From NCBI GenBank assembly GCA_034698045.1, contig JAQGAU010000114.1, positions 1-39,798 on the forward strand: 39,798 bases of DNA. The letters run 5' to 3'. Under the pieces are notes generated by a model. That model made no database searches. It was not told the origin of the DNA and worked only from the letters and a program-made list of their open reading frames with translations. Shown here in pieces: positions 21,196 to 31,561 of the stretch; position 1 is the stretch's first letter; every line of letters begins with the position of its first letter. Source of the DNA: Paramacrobiotus richtersi (taxonomy: Eukaryota > Tardigrada > Eutardigrada > Parachela > Macrobiotidae). The translations under genes were made by a program, and so were the position numbers.

Positions 21196-22077
21196 GCGCC
21201 GCAGAGGAATCAACTGGATTACAATGGTCATTTGATGTCAACAGTTACAAATGTGCGCAGATGCTCGTTACCTTCCAGGGCTCGTGGAAAGTGCCCGAAT
21301 TTGTTTATTTACTTTTATTTTTGTATGTCTTTCTTAAGCAGACACCCCCTTTACCTTTACGGGACTTTGGTCTGTTTGATTACACTAATTTAGCCCGGAA
21401 AAAAGCGCCCCGGTGGCATGTGAAAGATGTCGTAATATCGTGGCGACAAAGTATGGGAAAGAAATGTTTCATGTGCTTTGATGTAATACTCCACATTTGT
21501 TCTACACCGTTCCTGTTTTTGTTTGGTTTGTAGAGCGGCCGATCCATATTCCGATCTGTCTTAAACGAAACTTTTGGAGATAAAACTTAACTGCTGCTTA
21601 TACCGTATACTTTCACATGGTATGATTCGCTCGCTGGTATCTGAGACGATTTTTCCGCTTGATTTGTCACCTGTGGTTGTTTATCTGCGAAGCGTAAGAT
21701 CGATCTTCAGTTAGATGTGCGTTTTTGTAACAATATATTCGATATATACTTTTACTTTGTATGCACCGCGCAAATTGTGTATGGGCAGTCGAGACAGAAG
21801 AAAATCGACAGACAACTTTACATTTCAACCGTTAGCAACATTTTGCTCCTTAACAAAGGTATATAATCAAAGAAATTTCGTTGGATCTTTGGCCATAATA
21901 CAGTATTTTCACCACTACCACAAATTGGATTTCTCCAGAGAGACCTTTTAATAAAGAAAAGCAACGATGTTTGCCAAATTTGAACTGAACTTAGACATGT
22001 ATAATTCGAAAAATGAGCGAGATATGAACAACATAAAACCACATTTTTTAGAAAAGAAGATGGCTTTGTTTATTTAC
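21196..22077. other. No gene recognised
   Basis: A plus-strand frame at 21261-21533 is hydrophobic in its middle but shows no family signature. Nothing else is supported. Confidence 0.4.
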
Positions 22078-22266
22078 CCGCAAACAATGCGCCCTGCGCA
22101 ATAGACCTCATGCGTTCGTACCGTGGGCGTGCGCCTAAATAGATATCTAAACCGGAAGTATATTTGCTCCGAGACACAAATGTTAAAGGGTCATTTTCAC
22201 CGCATTGAAATTCTAGGTCAATGACACACTGTCTAGTACTTTCAACAATGCAGAATGAACACGGAC
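22078..22266 (-). CDS. Internal exon candidate, unknown protein
   Basis: The minus strand has a strong polypyrimidine tract and acceptor (TTTGTTTTGTTTGTTTTAG) ending at 22267, an open 189-bp block, and a GCGG|GTAAAT donor at 22077. The length is a multiple of three. The peptide begins PCSFCIVESTRQC and contains DPLTFVSRSKY and RPRYERMRSI. The CxxC-x9-C spacing could bind zinc, but no family is recognised. About 75 bp upstream on the same strand another frame (22341-22571) contains VCNACRQK and the duplicated SSLCLQARKDAVLPS block, so both may belong to one gene or one old element. Their phases do not join simply. Confidence 0.45.
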
Positions 22267-22340
22267 CTAAAACAAACAAAACAAAAAAACAGGAAGGTTG
22301 CTCTTATCTTGGTTGGGGATATACCACTCGCCATACAAAG

Positions 22341-22571
22341 TCACCCAGAAACGGGCTTGAAACGGACCGGTGCCGGCCTGCCTAATACAGACCAATTAGG
22401 AGGCAGAATTTTTTGACGACAAGCGTTACAAACCGTCATGGATAAATTATCAATTTTTGAACTAGGTAGCACTGCATCCTTTCGTGCTTGCAGACAGAGC
22501 GAACTTCGAGATACCGACAAGCCGCCAGATGTTTTATTCGGACGCTGATTTAAATGTACTACGAGAACCAT
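22341..22571 (-). pseudogene. Duplicated coding-like segment, copy 2, with CxxC
   Basis: A minus-strand open frame from an ATG at 22571 to a stop at 22341. It includes SSLCLQARKDAVLPS, shared with the block at 6001-6058, and then VCNACRQKILPPNW, with a CxxC. Upstream of the shared core both loci keep an ATTTAAA(T)CAGCG block, so the duplication extends beyond the coding-like part. Protein unknown. It may be the exon preceding 22078-22266 or a transposon remnant. Confidence 0.35.
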
Positions 22572-22658
22572 TGCGAAGTGTTAATACCAAGATATATAGT
22601 TAGTATATTACATCAAAGTACGTCTCGCACGGTAACGAAAAATTATACAGTACATTAA

Positions 22659-22725
22659 CAAGAAGCACCTCCGGCTGCCGCCTCAAGGTTTTTTTTAATC
22701 CACATCCACAATCGATTCAAATTAT
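22659..22725 (+). repeat. Dispersed hairpin repeat R1, copy 2
   Basis: ACAAGAAGCACCTCCGGCTG, then CCGCCTCAAGG, then AATCCACATCCACAATCGATTC. It shares the GGCTGCCGCCTCA block exactly with the 35456 copy. Confidence 0.65.
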
Positions 22726-22747
22726 AGAATGTAGTTAGTAATTTGTT

Positions 22748-22830
22748 TCATCCAGACACTTGCCGGGTGCCAGCAGTTATCAGTTTTACCCGGACTTCTC
22801 ATGTTCCCGTTGATAATCGTTTTCATCCGT
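22748..22830 (+). repeat. Repeat R4, solo unit
   Basis: CAGACACTTGCCGGGTGCCA, then TATCAGTTTTACCCGGAC, then GTTGATAATCGTTTT match the order found at 37026-37100 (CGCTTGCCGGGTGC, GGTCAGTTACACCCGGA, AATAACAACCGTTTT). Confidence 0.6.
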
Positions 22831-22867
22831 AGAAGTACATTTCGTTCGAATGTCATAAAATTCTCTA

Positions 22868-23060
22868 GTGTTGGGTAGTAATAGCTTTTCGACACCCTAC
22901 TTAATTTTACTATTCTTTCCGACCACTTTACTAAATAATACTTAATTCCATTCGAAAAGCTAATTACTACTTACTTGCTATTTACTACCGTCGTCCAAAA
23001 CGTACTTAATATTACTTACTATTTAATACTTTTAATGGTATTTACTGTGAATCAATCTGA
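22868..23060. repeat. hAT-type MITE piece with TGTTGGGTAGTA end
   Basis: It starts AGTGTTGGGTAGTAATAGC. The part GTAGTAATAGCTTTTCGA (22875-22892) is opposed by TCGAAAAGCTAATTACTAC (22952-22970). The remainder is rich in TACTTAATATTACTTACTAT. A GTGTTGGG(T/G)AGTAA start with TTACTT-rich interior is a pattern I associate with widespread non-autonomous hAT elements. A second copy starts at 30299. It interrupts the R4/R5 repeat pair around it. Confidence 0.4.
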
Positions 23061-23667
23061 ATTCGTTTACGCTTTCCTTTAGCATTACCCCGGCCTTTTC
23101 CACATGAAAAAACTAGCAAGTTTGCAGAAACGGAAGACTGCATGGGTCAAATCGAACAAATAAAATGGAGTAGTTACTATTGTTCAGCTCAAAACTATTA
23201 CGCAAACACGAAATTGAATTTAGTTACGAAGTTCGCCAATCCTGGAATCTTGATATCTAAATATTTGTATCAGGCACGGTAACTAAATACCAGCTTGAGG
23301 CCTTCGGCCACACATCACAACAGGCAATAAGCGTTGGAATAAAATGATAATTATCGTTTTAACATTTATCGAAACGCGTCAAGACTACGGAGTATTCTAG
23401 AACACTTTTAGTTACTTTGAGTCTCTTTTTGTTGCATTCGATTTGCTTTTTTTACCATACTAGGACGCAAAAACAATTGCAAAAACTGTTGTACGGAAAT
23501 TCAATTTATTTTGAATTTAATTCTCAGTTGCCTCCGTCTGTTCACCGTTTGGGTTGAACTGGTCACTCGACGTCAATCGGCAGAAGCGTACATATACAAC
23601 TGGCTGTCTTTAGGGTTTGGGAACAACGCGCGGATGTGACCATTTACCTACTTAGCTCCTACAAAAG

Positions 23668-23814
23668 TGTCTGAATGACCTTTGAATAGTGTAGCTAAAG
23701 GAATCTCGGTGAAAACATCCTTGCATGCGGAGAGCATTTAGACCTTCGGAATTTCCGGCTTTCGGGCTGTCCCAGACTATCTTTCGGTTCGATCGGCGGT
23801 CGCGATCGCTTAGC
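23668..23814 (+). repeat. Dispersed repeat R5, copy 1
   Basis: Shares with 37245-37415, in the same order: GACCTTTGAAT, ATCTCGGGTGAAAAC (one base shorter here), CGGAGAG.(A/T)TTTA, and GA(T/C)CGGCGGT(C/T)GCGA. Both copies lie to the right of an R4 unit, so R4 and R5 are probably one larger element, here split by the TGTTGGG-type insertion. Confidence 0.5.
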
Positions 23815-23888
23815 TAAACATTGTTTCCTCTGAAAAAGCTATCAACTCTCCACGCCACATATAATATAGGAGTGAGTGTTGGGGAAAA

Positions 23889-24084
23889 TCCCGAGTCCGG
23901 ATTTTCAAACTCCAGGAATTATCTCACCACAACCATTACTTTTCGCATAAATAAACACAGAACAGGAGCTGATTGAAAGATATTTTGTGAAAATCTAACG
24001 TCAGGTTTTCGAGATATCGGCAAGTTACGAGTTTTTTTTCAGCTTTTAAAGAATAATCCTTGCTCGCTTCGCTCGCTAGGTCAG
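23889..24084. repeat. Dispersed repeat R3, copy 2
   Basis: Matches 6890-7091 along its whole length, with shared GAGCTGATTG, GGTTTTCGAGATA and the closing GCTCGCTTCGCTCGCT. Diverged by substitutions and a few indels. Confidence 0.65.
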
Positions 24085-26157
24085 CTACTTCAAACTACGT
24101 CTTAGAGATACCGGGTCAGCCGTGCCTGGTATCAGGCTGGAAACGGAACCGATCGGGTCTGACTGACGGAAGGCATGTTTTCACAGAGCCCATATGGGTG
24201 TTGAAGATAAAGGTATAATTTCGTAGTGTTTAAGATGGGGTATTACCGATTCCGCGAAGAAAACACGAGCTTATTGCAGGTAGCCGCTCTGCAAAGATGC
24301 GCTTTGCATAGTTAGTCGATCAGCCAGCTTAGAGCTCAGGACAACTCTCTGGACTGTTGTCTCTGGAGCTTGGTGGTATGCCTCTTCCAAGGCACATGTC
24401 TACCTTTCGCTTCACTCATCATGGAGTACATAATATCGTACTGGTACAATACAACAGTTAAGATAAAGCCAAAAAAACCCACAATGTCAGGTACGAACTC
24501 AGTACAATAACAGTACGGTTTTTCGACTTGATAAAGACGGACAAGCGCGAAAGGACAACTTACCTGTCACTAAAACACATCATCCAACAATGATCCAATA
24601 GTAACTGCACGCAGTTTTCCCACAATTGCCAACCTTTTCCTGCAATTACAACTCGAGTATGGTTTAATTTAAAATGTCCAGTTGTCTCGATGCAAAATAG
24701 AGCTGGAAACACAGAAAGATATCAACAACAGTCGGATCTGCTCTTCTAGTTACGGCAAAATTGTGTGCGCCTCAGAACAGATCAAGGGACGTCCAGGAAG
24801 TCTAGTAAGCCTGCGTGACGAATCAGACGTTCACTTTCTGAGCAACTCTGTACAACTGCTGGCTAGCTTGGCCCGTGACCTATAGACCAGAGTTCATGGC
24901 TCGGCCCCTGCATAAACTGCCGGGCAGAATCTAAGCCAATGAAAACGTCGCAAACGAATCATTGTTGCCTGGAAACTTTGGCAGCGCTTTCAGCAGATCA
25001 AAAGCAGGCTGTGCTACTGCGCGCAGCATGTTTACCCTGCGCGAGGATATCTAGGCTTTGTTTAACAGTTCGCGTACTTTGGAGGACACTCTGGGCACAA
25101 ATGACGGAAATAATTCGTCAAAAAAATGATAAAAAAATTATCTGTTAGATATTTCGCGGCTATGTGGCTAAAAAAACGTAAGCTTTCTAACAGAGTAATA
25201 TCTGATGGTGTACGTGCTACCGGAAGTCCACAACTGCGGTGGTCAAAGTTGGCATCCCTTTCACACAGTAGCACTCAAAAGGCTATACCACCGGTTCCAC
25301 TTAAATAATAGTTTTGAAAAAAAAATATGCTTATTCGACTGACATTGAGCTATTAGTTTAGTTAAGTTTATTTACCGAGCAGACAAATGACGATGACATT
25401 AATGATGGCTAGCAACTTATTCTGGAAGACGCACAAAAAAATTAACAGCATTAGGAACCGGTGTTTACTGTGTCGAATGATCCCGATTGCAGTTCGAGAA
25501 AGTCTGCATAGACGACGCCCAGGGAAGCCATAATCCGTCTCCGCTGGCCACATGCGCGCTTCGCAGACTGAAGCACAGCTGAGCAGACTGAGCCCCTTCG
25601 ACTAACTGAGGTAGACAAGCGTCAGACTGCCCTGCGCCTGTGACGGCCTGTCCGCTCTTTTTCTCTTACCAGCGTAAAAGATGTGCGTATTGTTATCCCT
25701 GCTCTTTGTTCTAGCATCGTGTTCTAATTTGGCTACCAATCTGAAACCTGAAATCGTACTGACCAGCAGGAATTATCTGGCCAGTAGGAGTAGTGTGCCC
25801 ACTGTGTCCGCATAAGTATTCCGTCTAAGCAAAAATCTCCAGTATTCGAACTGTTAAGGCAACCAAACGGATAAATGCCAGCAATATGAAAAAATAATGC
25901 TTCTGCTTACAACCGTTGTATTTATGTTTAAATTGATTGTCCAGCTGTCACGCGGCCAAATAGTGCCAGTTTATGTGTTCTGCATTTCTTGATTACTTCA
26001 TTCAGTTTCTTTGCATGCTAACGGGATTTACGTTGAAACTCCTGTCTGTTCTTATTCTGTTTGGCCCTGACCGTTTCATGCTCAAGCTTTTGAAAACCGT
26101 TTTTTACCGCTCGATTGATCTCAACAGTAAACTGGCCTAGTCAGTCTCTGGGTGGGC
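24085..26157. other. No gene recognised
   Basis: Several short frames (for example 24682-24885 and 24939-25148, plus) have no recognisable motif or clear splice borders. No repeat with another copy in the window was noticed. Confidence 0.4.
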
Positions 26158-27416
26158 CATGTTCGGCTATACATGTACCTCATAAGTCATAATTACTGGT
26201 CATAGCTCATAAGTCATAAATCAGAATTCATAAGTCGCATTAAAAACTCATAAACGCTGGTAATTGCTCGTAGGGGGAGCACATCAACCCCACCAGTGGT
26301 CAGTTGCGGTCATTAATCAATGGTTTCAGCGACAAATACTCTACCAGTCACCGCAGGCCATAATTATGGACCAACGCAGCGGTGCTTTCTGGTGCGTACT
26401 TGTCTCAGACTGGTGCCCTGACTGCTACTCGTAGACACCTTAACAGAATGCCTTTTGATTTGATATGATATGATATATCGCCTTTTATCCATTCTAAACC
26501 GGATCAAGCCCGACGCTAAGTCATAACGATTGTATGTTTTTATGGTGTAAACAGGCTTGCAGCGCATTGCAGTGCACTGCATTCCATATAGTGTGGGTTT
26601 TGGTAGCATTATCGGTATCCATTATTATTGTATAAAATACCAAAAAAATGCCTTTGTTATTTTGTTGAATTCTGGGGTGAGCAAGCGGTGACGGTACCTT
26701 ATTGTTGCATAAATGCCGTTAAAAGATCAATTTATGTGGCCTTTTTTTATTTTTTCCCCACGAGGTTTTGTTTTTTGGCCCATAAATACGGCATCAAGAA
26801 GATCTAAACAGCAATAAAGGTTATATATATATCATGTTAGTCAATGTTATGGCAAATGAGCAGGAACTACTACGGACATCTCGGGACGGGCTCGTCTTAG
26901 GATGCTACGAAAAGGTTATGGAAGAGTCTGGTTTTCTGCCAGCACGGTTTAGTTATTTCATATCGCATTTTGAGGGGTTCACGCGGGTTTTATTATGGTC
27001 GCTTGTACTACGCTCGGCCTTTGGCGCTGTTATCAGATATTCTGATAGATGACTTGGGGTCCAGACTTGAAACTACGGCAGGTGTTTTTCGTACGAACGA
27101 CGAAACTGAAAGTCGTACCAGTCGTGTAAGTGTGGAAAATTAAGCTGTTGCCTGTCTGTATGAGCGCCACAGTGCTTGTTGACACATTAGGGTCAAGGAA
27201 CTAAAAGTAGGCAACAATATGAGTTGCGTCACAAACGGAACCGTGGAATCATACTGCACAAAGCAAATTATGCGTGTTCGATACAACTAAATTGTTGCAG
27301 AACTGGCTCTGTACAGCAGCTCAGGTGCGGTAACACATTAGGCTGCGTCATATTTAAACTCGGCTTGTTAATATAGATATGGCACCGTTTTTGCACCATT
27401 TAAAACCCTATCCATT

Positions 27417-27790
27417 CCGGCATGCGCATCCCCTGCCTCCCCGCACATCCCCACACATCCGCACATATCCTCGTACATCCCTTTACCTCGCCACATCCCC
27501 GACCTCCCGAATTAATGCTGCACATCCCGGACCTCCCCGCACAACCCCGACCTCCCTAGCTATATCTTTCTGTGTGTGGGGGATGTGCGGGGAGGTCGGG
27601 GATGTACGGCGATATGCGGGGATGTGCGGGGATGTACGAAAATGTGCGGGGATGTGTGGATACGTCGGGTATGTGCAGACATATGCGGGGAGGTCGGGGA
27701 TGTGCGGGGAAGTAGGGACTGTAGGGAGGTAGAAGGTATGCTCGGACGTCGGCAATGTAGAGGCATATGGGGGGATGTACCTCCCCGGGC
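27417..27790. repeat. Strand-switching GC-rich minisatellite
   Basis: From 27417 to about 27560 the plus strand carries CCCCGCACATCC / CCCGACCTCC units. From about 27577 to 27790 it carries the complementary GGGGATGTGCGGGGAGGTCG units. The unit is roughly ten bases, GGGGATGTGC and variants. The switch point is a 20-base unique spacer around TAGCTATATCTTTCTG. Long frames on both strands here are only translations of the repeat. Confidence 0.85.
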
Positions 27791-27821
27791 ATCACACAGG
27801 CTGGAGGTGGTGTAAAAACGA

Positions 27822-28226
27822 GGCCATAGTGGTGTTGCTTTTGCTTATGGTCGACTGACTTTTGCTTATCGCTTTGCTTTGTATACAAAACTAGCTCCGT
27901 ATCCGGGTAAAAAAATCTTAAAAAATTCGAAAATGAATTTTCTATAAGACTGGATAATAAATTTCAAAATTTGACGATGCAAGCCAGAGATATGGCGCCA
28001 ACGGTCGCGATAAGCAAAAGTCTTTCTCGGGACTTTTGCTTATCGCGACTGTTGGCGCTATATCTTTGGATTGCATGGTTTAGTTTTAAAGTTTATTATC
28101 CAGTCATGTAGAAAATTCATTTTCGAATTTTTTAAGATTTGTTTACCCGCAAACCGAGCTAGTTTGTATACAAAGCAAAACGATAAGCAAAAGTCAGTCG
28201 ACCATATGCAAAAGCAACACTAGGCC
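27822..28226. mobile_element. Foldback hairpin, ~200-bp arms, 8-base loop
   Basis: The arm 27822-28022 is matched in reverse complement by 28031-28226, with few mismatches. It includes CTTTGCTTTGTATACAAA, AATTCGAAAATGAATTTTCT and TGGCGCCAACGGTCGCGATA-like parts. GCGATAAGCAAAAGTC occurs four times, at both tips and on both sides of the loop, so the arm itself starts and ends with inverted copies of the same word. No coding capacity. Foldback or MITE-type. Confidence 0.8.
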
Positions 28227-28448
28227 GTAGATGTGTCAATACCACTGCTTAGATCTCTCATATATTCACTCTCGAAGTATTTGCCATTGTAACCATTAAT
28301 CAGTGACCGGCGCTGACCGCAACTGACCACTGGTTGGCCTGATGGCCACAGCCTAGGAGTATTGATCAGCGTTTACGAGTTACGAGTGCGACTTAAGAGT
28401 TATGACCAGCAATTATGAGTTATGAGGTGCATATATAGCCGACATGTT

Positions 28449-29340
28449 CAGTCTGCCTGATTACCCTGCCGTTTGTTATTGCAACTGAGGTGCCCGCCAA
28501 GCTCATCCGCCAAGTTGGCGCCAGTGCGCTGTGGGTTTGCATGCACAGAGGGCCAGATATTTATTGCCCTTAGACTAACTAGATACTTCGCTTGTGCTTG
28601 TTGTCAAGCTGTTAAAGCTTTGTCTCCTGTCTGATCCTGTTGTTTGTTTCGCTGCCGGTGCCTGACGTTAAAGTAAAGCTGCCGCTTGCTTGTACGCCGA
28701 GCTTGCCGTATTCCATCTTCTTTGTTCTGTTACTGCCTTTATTGTTCGCCCGGAGCGCAGCGACGGGCTATTCATATGCGCTGAACGTTTGGTAAATTTT
28801 TCGTCCGAAAAGAGCGACATGCACTTTCATACAGAGAAGATGGGAAATCCGCCGCTGTCGATTTGCTATCAGCGCGACATAATGCGCATAACCAACAGTC
28901 CCTGCTGGCAGTGGATTCCACAAGTAACCGTTGCAAAGACGGATGTTTTTGTCCAGTGTTGGAAATGATGGTGTTTGTATATAGTGCTAAATTTTATACC
29001 GTTGCGTACAAAATTTAATTCTCTACAAAACTGTCGGCTCGGATTTCTCGAAAAGCTGTTAAAGTTTAAACTATCACTTGCAAAAGGCCGCGCACCCGAA
29101 TGTCCGTGACTCTGTGCTGCTTTATTTCCAACGTGCGCCTCTCTCTCAATCACAGTCGGCATTGCTATATTTTATATTGTCCAGTATTAATTAATTTCAT
29201 CGTTGATATGCAATGCTGCTATTTAATAGAGGACGGGCGTGGCATTTTGAAAATCGCTTCTCTCTATTAATTAATCACTCGTTCTATCTACATTTTCACC
29301 AAAAAACGCCCAAAAAAAGCGAATATGTTTGTAGAAGAGC
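28449..29340. other. No gene recognised
   Basis: A plus-strand frame at 28690-28968 ends with a peptide that looks mildly protein-like (SPCWQWIPQVTVAKTDVFVQ), but no family or exon border supports it. Confidence 0.35.
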
Positions 29341-29360
29341 AGCCCGGTGTGCGCCGGGCT
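29341..29360. repeat. Strong GC hairpin
   Basis: AGCCCGG, loop TGTGCG, CCGGGCT: a perfect seven-bp stem in AT-rich surroundings. It resembles structured ends of mobile elements; no family assigned. Confidence 0.8.
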
Positions 29361-29494
29361 ACGGGTAGGTGACGTACACATTGACAATTCAAAACTGGGC
29401 GCAACTTCAAATACACTAGCAGAGATTTAATTAAACAAAATCACATCCTGCAGAAGATAATCTTAACTTTAGAAGATAATCTTAGGGACTCACT

Positions 29495-30115
29495 CAGACA
29501 CTAAGGCATCGCTGCGTGCGACTCCAAAACAATACGGGCACCAAAGAAATAATAAAAATATTTGTCAAAAATTTCAGAAGAATTTTTGTTGCTGTTAGCT
29601 TTGACGTTGCTGATCACTGATAACAATTTAGACGTAATGCAGATTTCAAATTGTATAAAACACTCATCTGGAATATTACGATCAAGTAACATTCACTAGC
29701 AGTAAAAAGGCGCCAATTGCCACGAGACATGATTATCAAATGAATTAGCTAGAATGCCAAAAGACAACTAAAACTAAAGACAGCCTGGTTACCCGGCTTC
29801 AGAGCGACTGTTAACTGTTAAAAAAGCGATCGATTATCAAAATTTTAACAGGCGCACACCTTCAAAAATTCAGCAGTAAAAATACGCACTGCGCAGACTC
29901 TATAGCATTACCGTACGTGACTTCATAGCAGTATCAGCACTAAAACATAACCAAAAATATTGGTCGAAAATTTTGGATCAGTTTCTGTCGTAGCGAAATT
30001 CTGCTGGGACATGCAGGAAGATTATCCTCTAGCTGGCAACAAACGATGGATTCATAAATCATAATTAATCAACCTGGCATCCCGGTTCCTTTTTTGTATA
30101 AAACCTACGATGCTA
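29495..30115 (+). repeat. ~400-bp diverged tandem duplication
   Basis: CAGACACTAAGGCATCGCTGCGTGCGAC-type sequence at 29495 recurs as a diverged copy at 29894 (CAGACTCTATAGCATTACCG). Further matches in register are TAATAAAAATATTTGTC.AAAATTT / CCAAAAATATTGGTCGAAAATTTT and AGCCTGGTTACCCGG / AACCTGGCATCCCGG. The offset is 399 bases. The second copy is incomplete. Just upstream, TAGAAGATAATCTTA is itself duplicated (about 29450-29483). Confidence 0.6.
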
Positions 30116-30298
30116 CAGTTTTAGTGTCATGATCAAAGAGTCAAATTCTCCAAAACACGGCGCACTAGCTGTTCCAAACACAAATTCAAAGGTAAACCAG
30201 CCAGACTAGAAAAGTGCACTCGCTGATTGCGGGAACTGAATGACCGAAGCGAAGGAAGTCCGTACATACGGCAACATGAGTTGAAGCAGTTTGAAACT

Positions 30299-30470
30299 AA
30301 TGTTGGGTAGTACAACTCTTCTGACCGCTTACATAAAAATTACTGTCCGAAATATCTGTTTTACTTACTATATTTTCATAAATCCTAATGTTTACTTGCT
30401 ATGCATACTTGGGTATTGCTTACTATTTACTATTCTTTCACTATTGCTTAATATTTTCGGCAAAGTTGCA
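30299..30470. repeat. TGTTGGGTAGTA-type MITE piece, copy 2
   Basis: AATGTTGGGTAGTACAACTC is followed by TTACTTACTAT- and TTGCTTACTATTTACTATTC-rich DNA, like 22868-23060. The far end is not defined. Confidence 0.4.
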
Positions 30471-30659
30471 AGACCCAAAGAACACGAAAATGTTTTGTTA
30501 ATTGCGGCCGTGCAGAACAGGCGTTTAATACAACAGACTCAAAGTCCAAGTAAGTGGCCAGCTACGAAAAATACTCCTTCTAAAATTTGACGAACTGCAA
30601 CAAACTGAAACGCATTTGGGCTGGCTTCCGAAAACAATACATTTAAATTATTACATTAG

Positions 30660-30850
30660 ATAAAAAACACTCTTTAAAGAAATAACAAATTCCAACAGAA
30701 AGAAAATTTCAGTAAGTAAAATGGATAAATAAATAATGAAAAATGTTAATAAAGAATAATAAGAATAAATATCATATTTTATTAATAAATAAACAAAATA
30801 ATAAAAATAGTAACCGACCGACCGACAGACCGACGGACGGACAGACATCG
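30660..30850. repeat. AT-rich simple sequence and ACCG/ACGG microsatellite
   Basis: AATAAATA-type simple sequence runs to about 30812, then (ACCG)n / (GACGGACG)n until about 30846. Confidence 0.8.
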
Positions 30851-31561
30851 AAACCCGTTTGAGTTGAGTATAGAGGACCTTCGCTCCGCTAAAGTCGATA
30901 ATTGCGATGACGCGGCCAAGAACCCGAGCGTACTGTTAGCACGCAGTAGACGCGTTTCGATGCTGCTGTGCTAACAGACAGCCGGGTTCATAGGCCACAA
31001 TGCGATTCCAAATTTAGATAACTATGATGCATATTTGAAGATCCGAGTTAAAAGACTAAACTATCAAACTGAATGATTTTTAGTCAGTTTTTCGCACAAC
31101 AGCACGAAAAACAAAGCATTCAGCCAGCACGCTGGTGGTTTAAAATGGAAATTAATTTGATTTAATTTAGTCGATCTGACACGGCTGCTGTCATAGCCAG
31201 TTACAGACCTGGAGATTTTTGACGTAGAGCAATGGGGAAACGTACAGTTGGTGTAATAAATAGAGCACGTGAAAATCCGCTGGCAGGCGGGTTTTAAGCC
31301 GCTATATATCAGGCCCTTATGTGTCTAAGGTAAAAGTCCCGCCCTTGCACCTATGAGTAGCAGCGAAGCGCGGCAAGCCAGACCCAGTAGATCAGGGTTC
31401 TTGGCTTGGTGTGCTTGTAGGTTTCCGTAACCAGGACTACTTGTCCTGGTTTCACTAGCACAGGTACTACCTCCTAAGTTGGGATCAGCGAGTAGGTGAC
31501 CTTGTGAGCGAGTTCCCGGCATCCCCGAGTCTACCCGACTGCCCCCAAACAAATCTAATTA

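Larger units (their letters stand above)
26158..28448. mobile_element. 2.3-kb element with diverged ~180-bp inverted ends
   Basis: The left arm (26158-26340) and the reverse complement of the right arm (28275-28448) follow the same order: (A)CATGTCGGCTATA, CCTCATAA(G/C)TCATAAT, CTGGTCATA, AACTC(A/G)TAAACGCTG, CCAGTGGTCAGTTGCGGTCA, TTAATCAATGGTT, CAAATACT. Divergence is substantial. Internal parts are a strand-switching minisatellite (27417-27790), a foldback (27822-28226) and a short TGATA microsatellite near 26456-26475. Frames inside are short and show no transposase, so it is non-autonomous, or a chance pair of opposed repeats. Confidence 0.55.

Noticed and set aside
27379-27888. Several overlapping long frames on both strands
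   Set aside because: They are translations of the strand-switching minisatellite, rich in Pro/Thr/Ser or Gly/Asp repeats, not genes.
28690-28968. Possible exon ending in a protein-like stretch
   Set aside because: No clear acceptor, donor or domain; kept only as a note.
30651-30848. Hydrophobic minus-strand frame resembling a membrane protein
   Set aside because: Encoded by AT-rich simple sequence plus an ACCG microsatellite.
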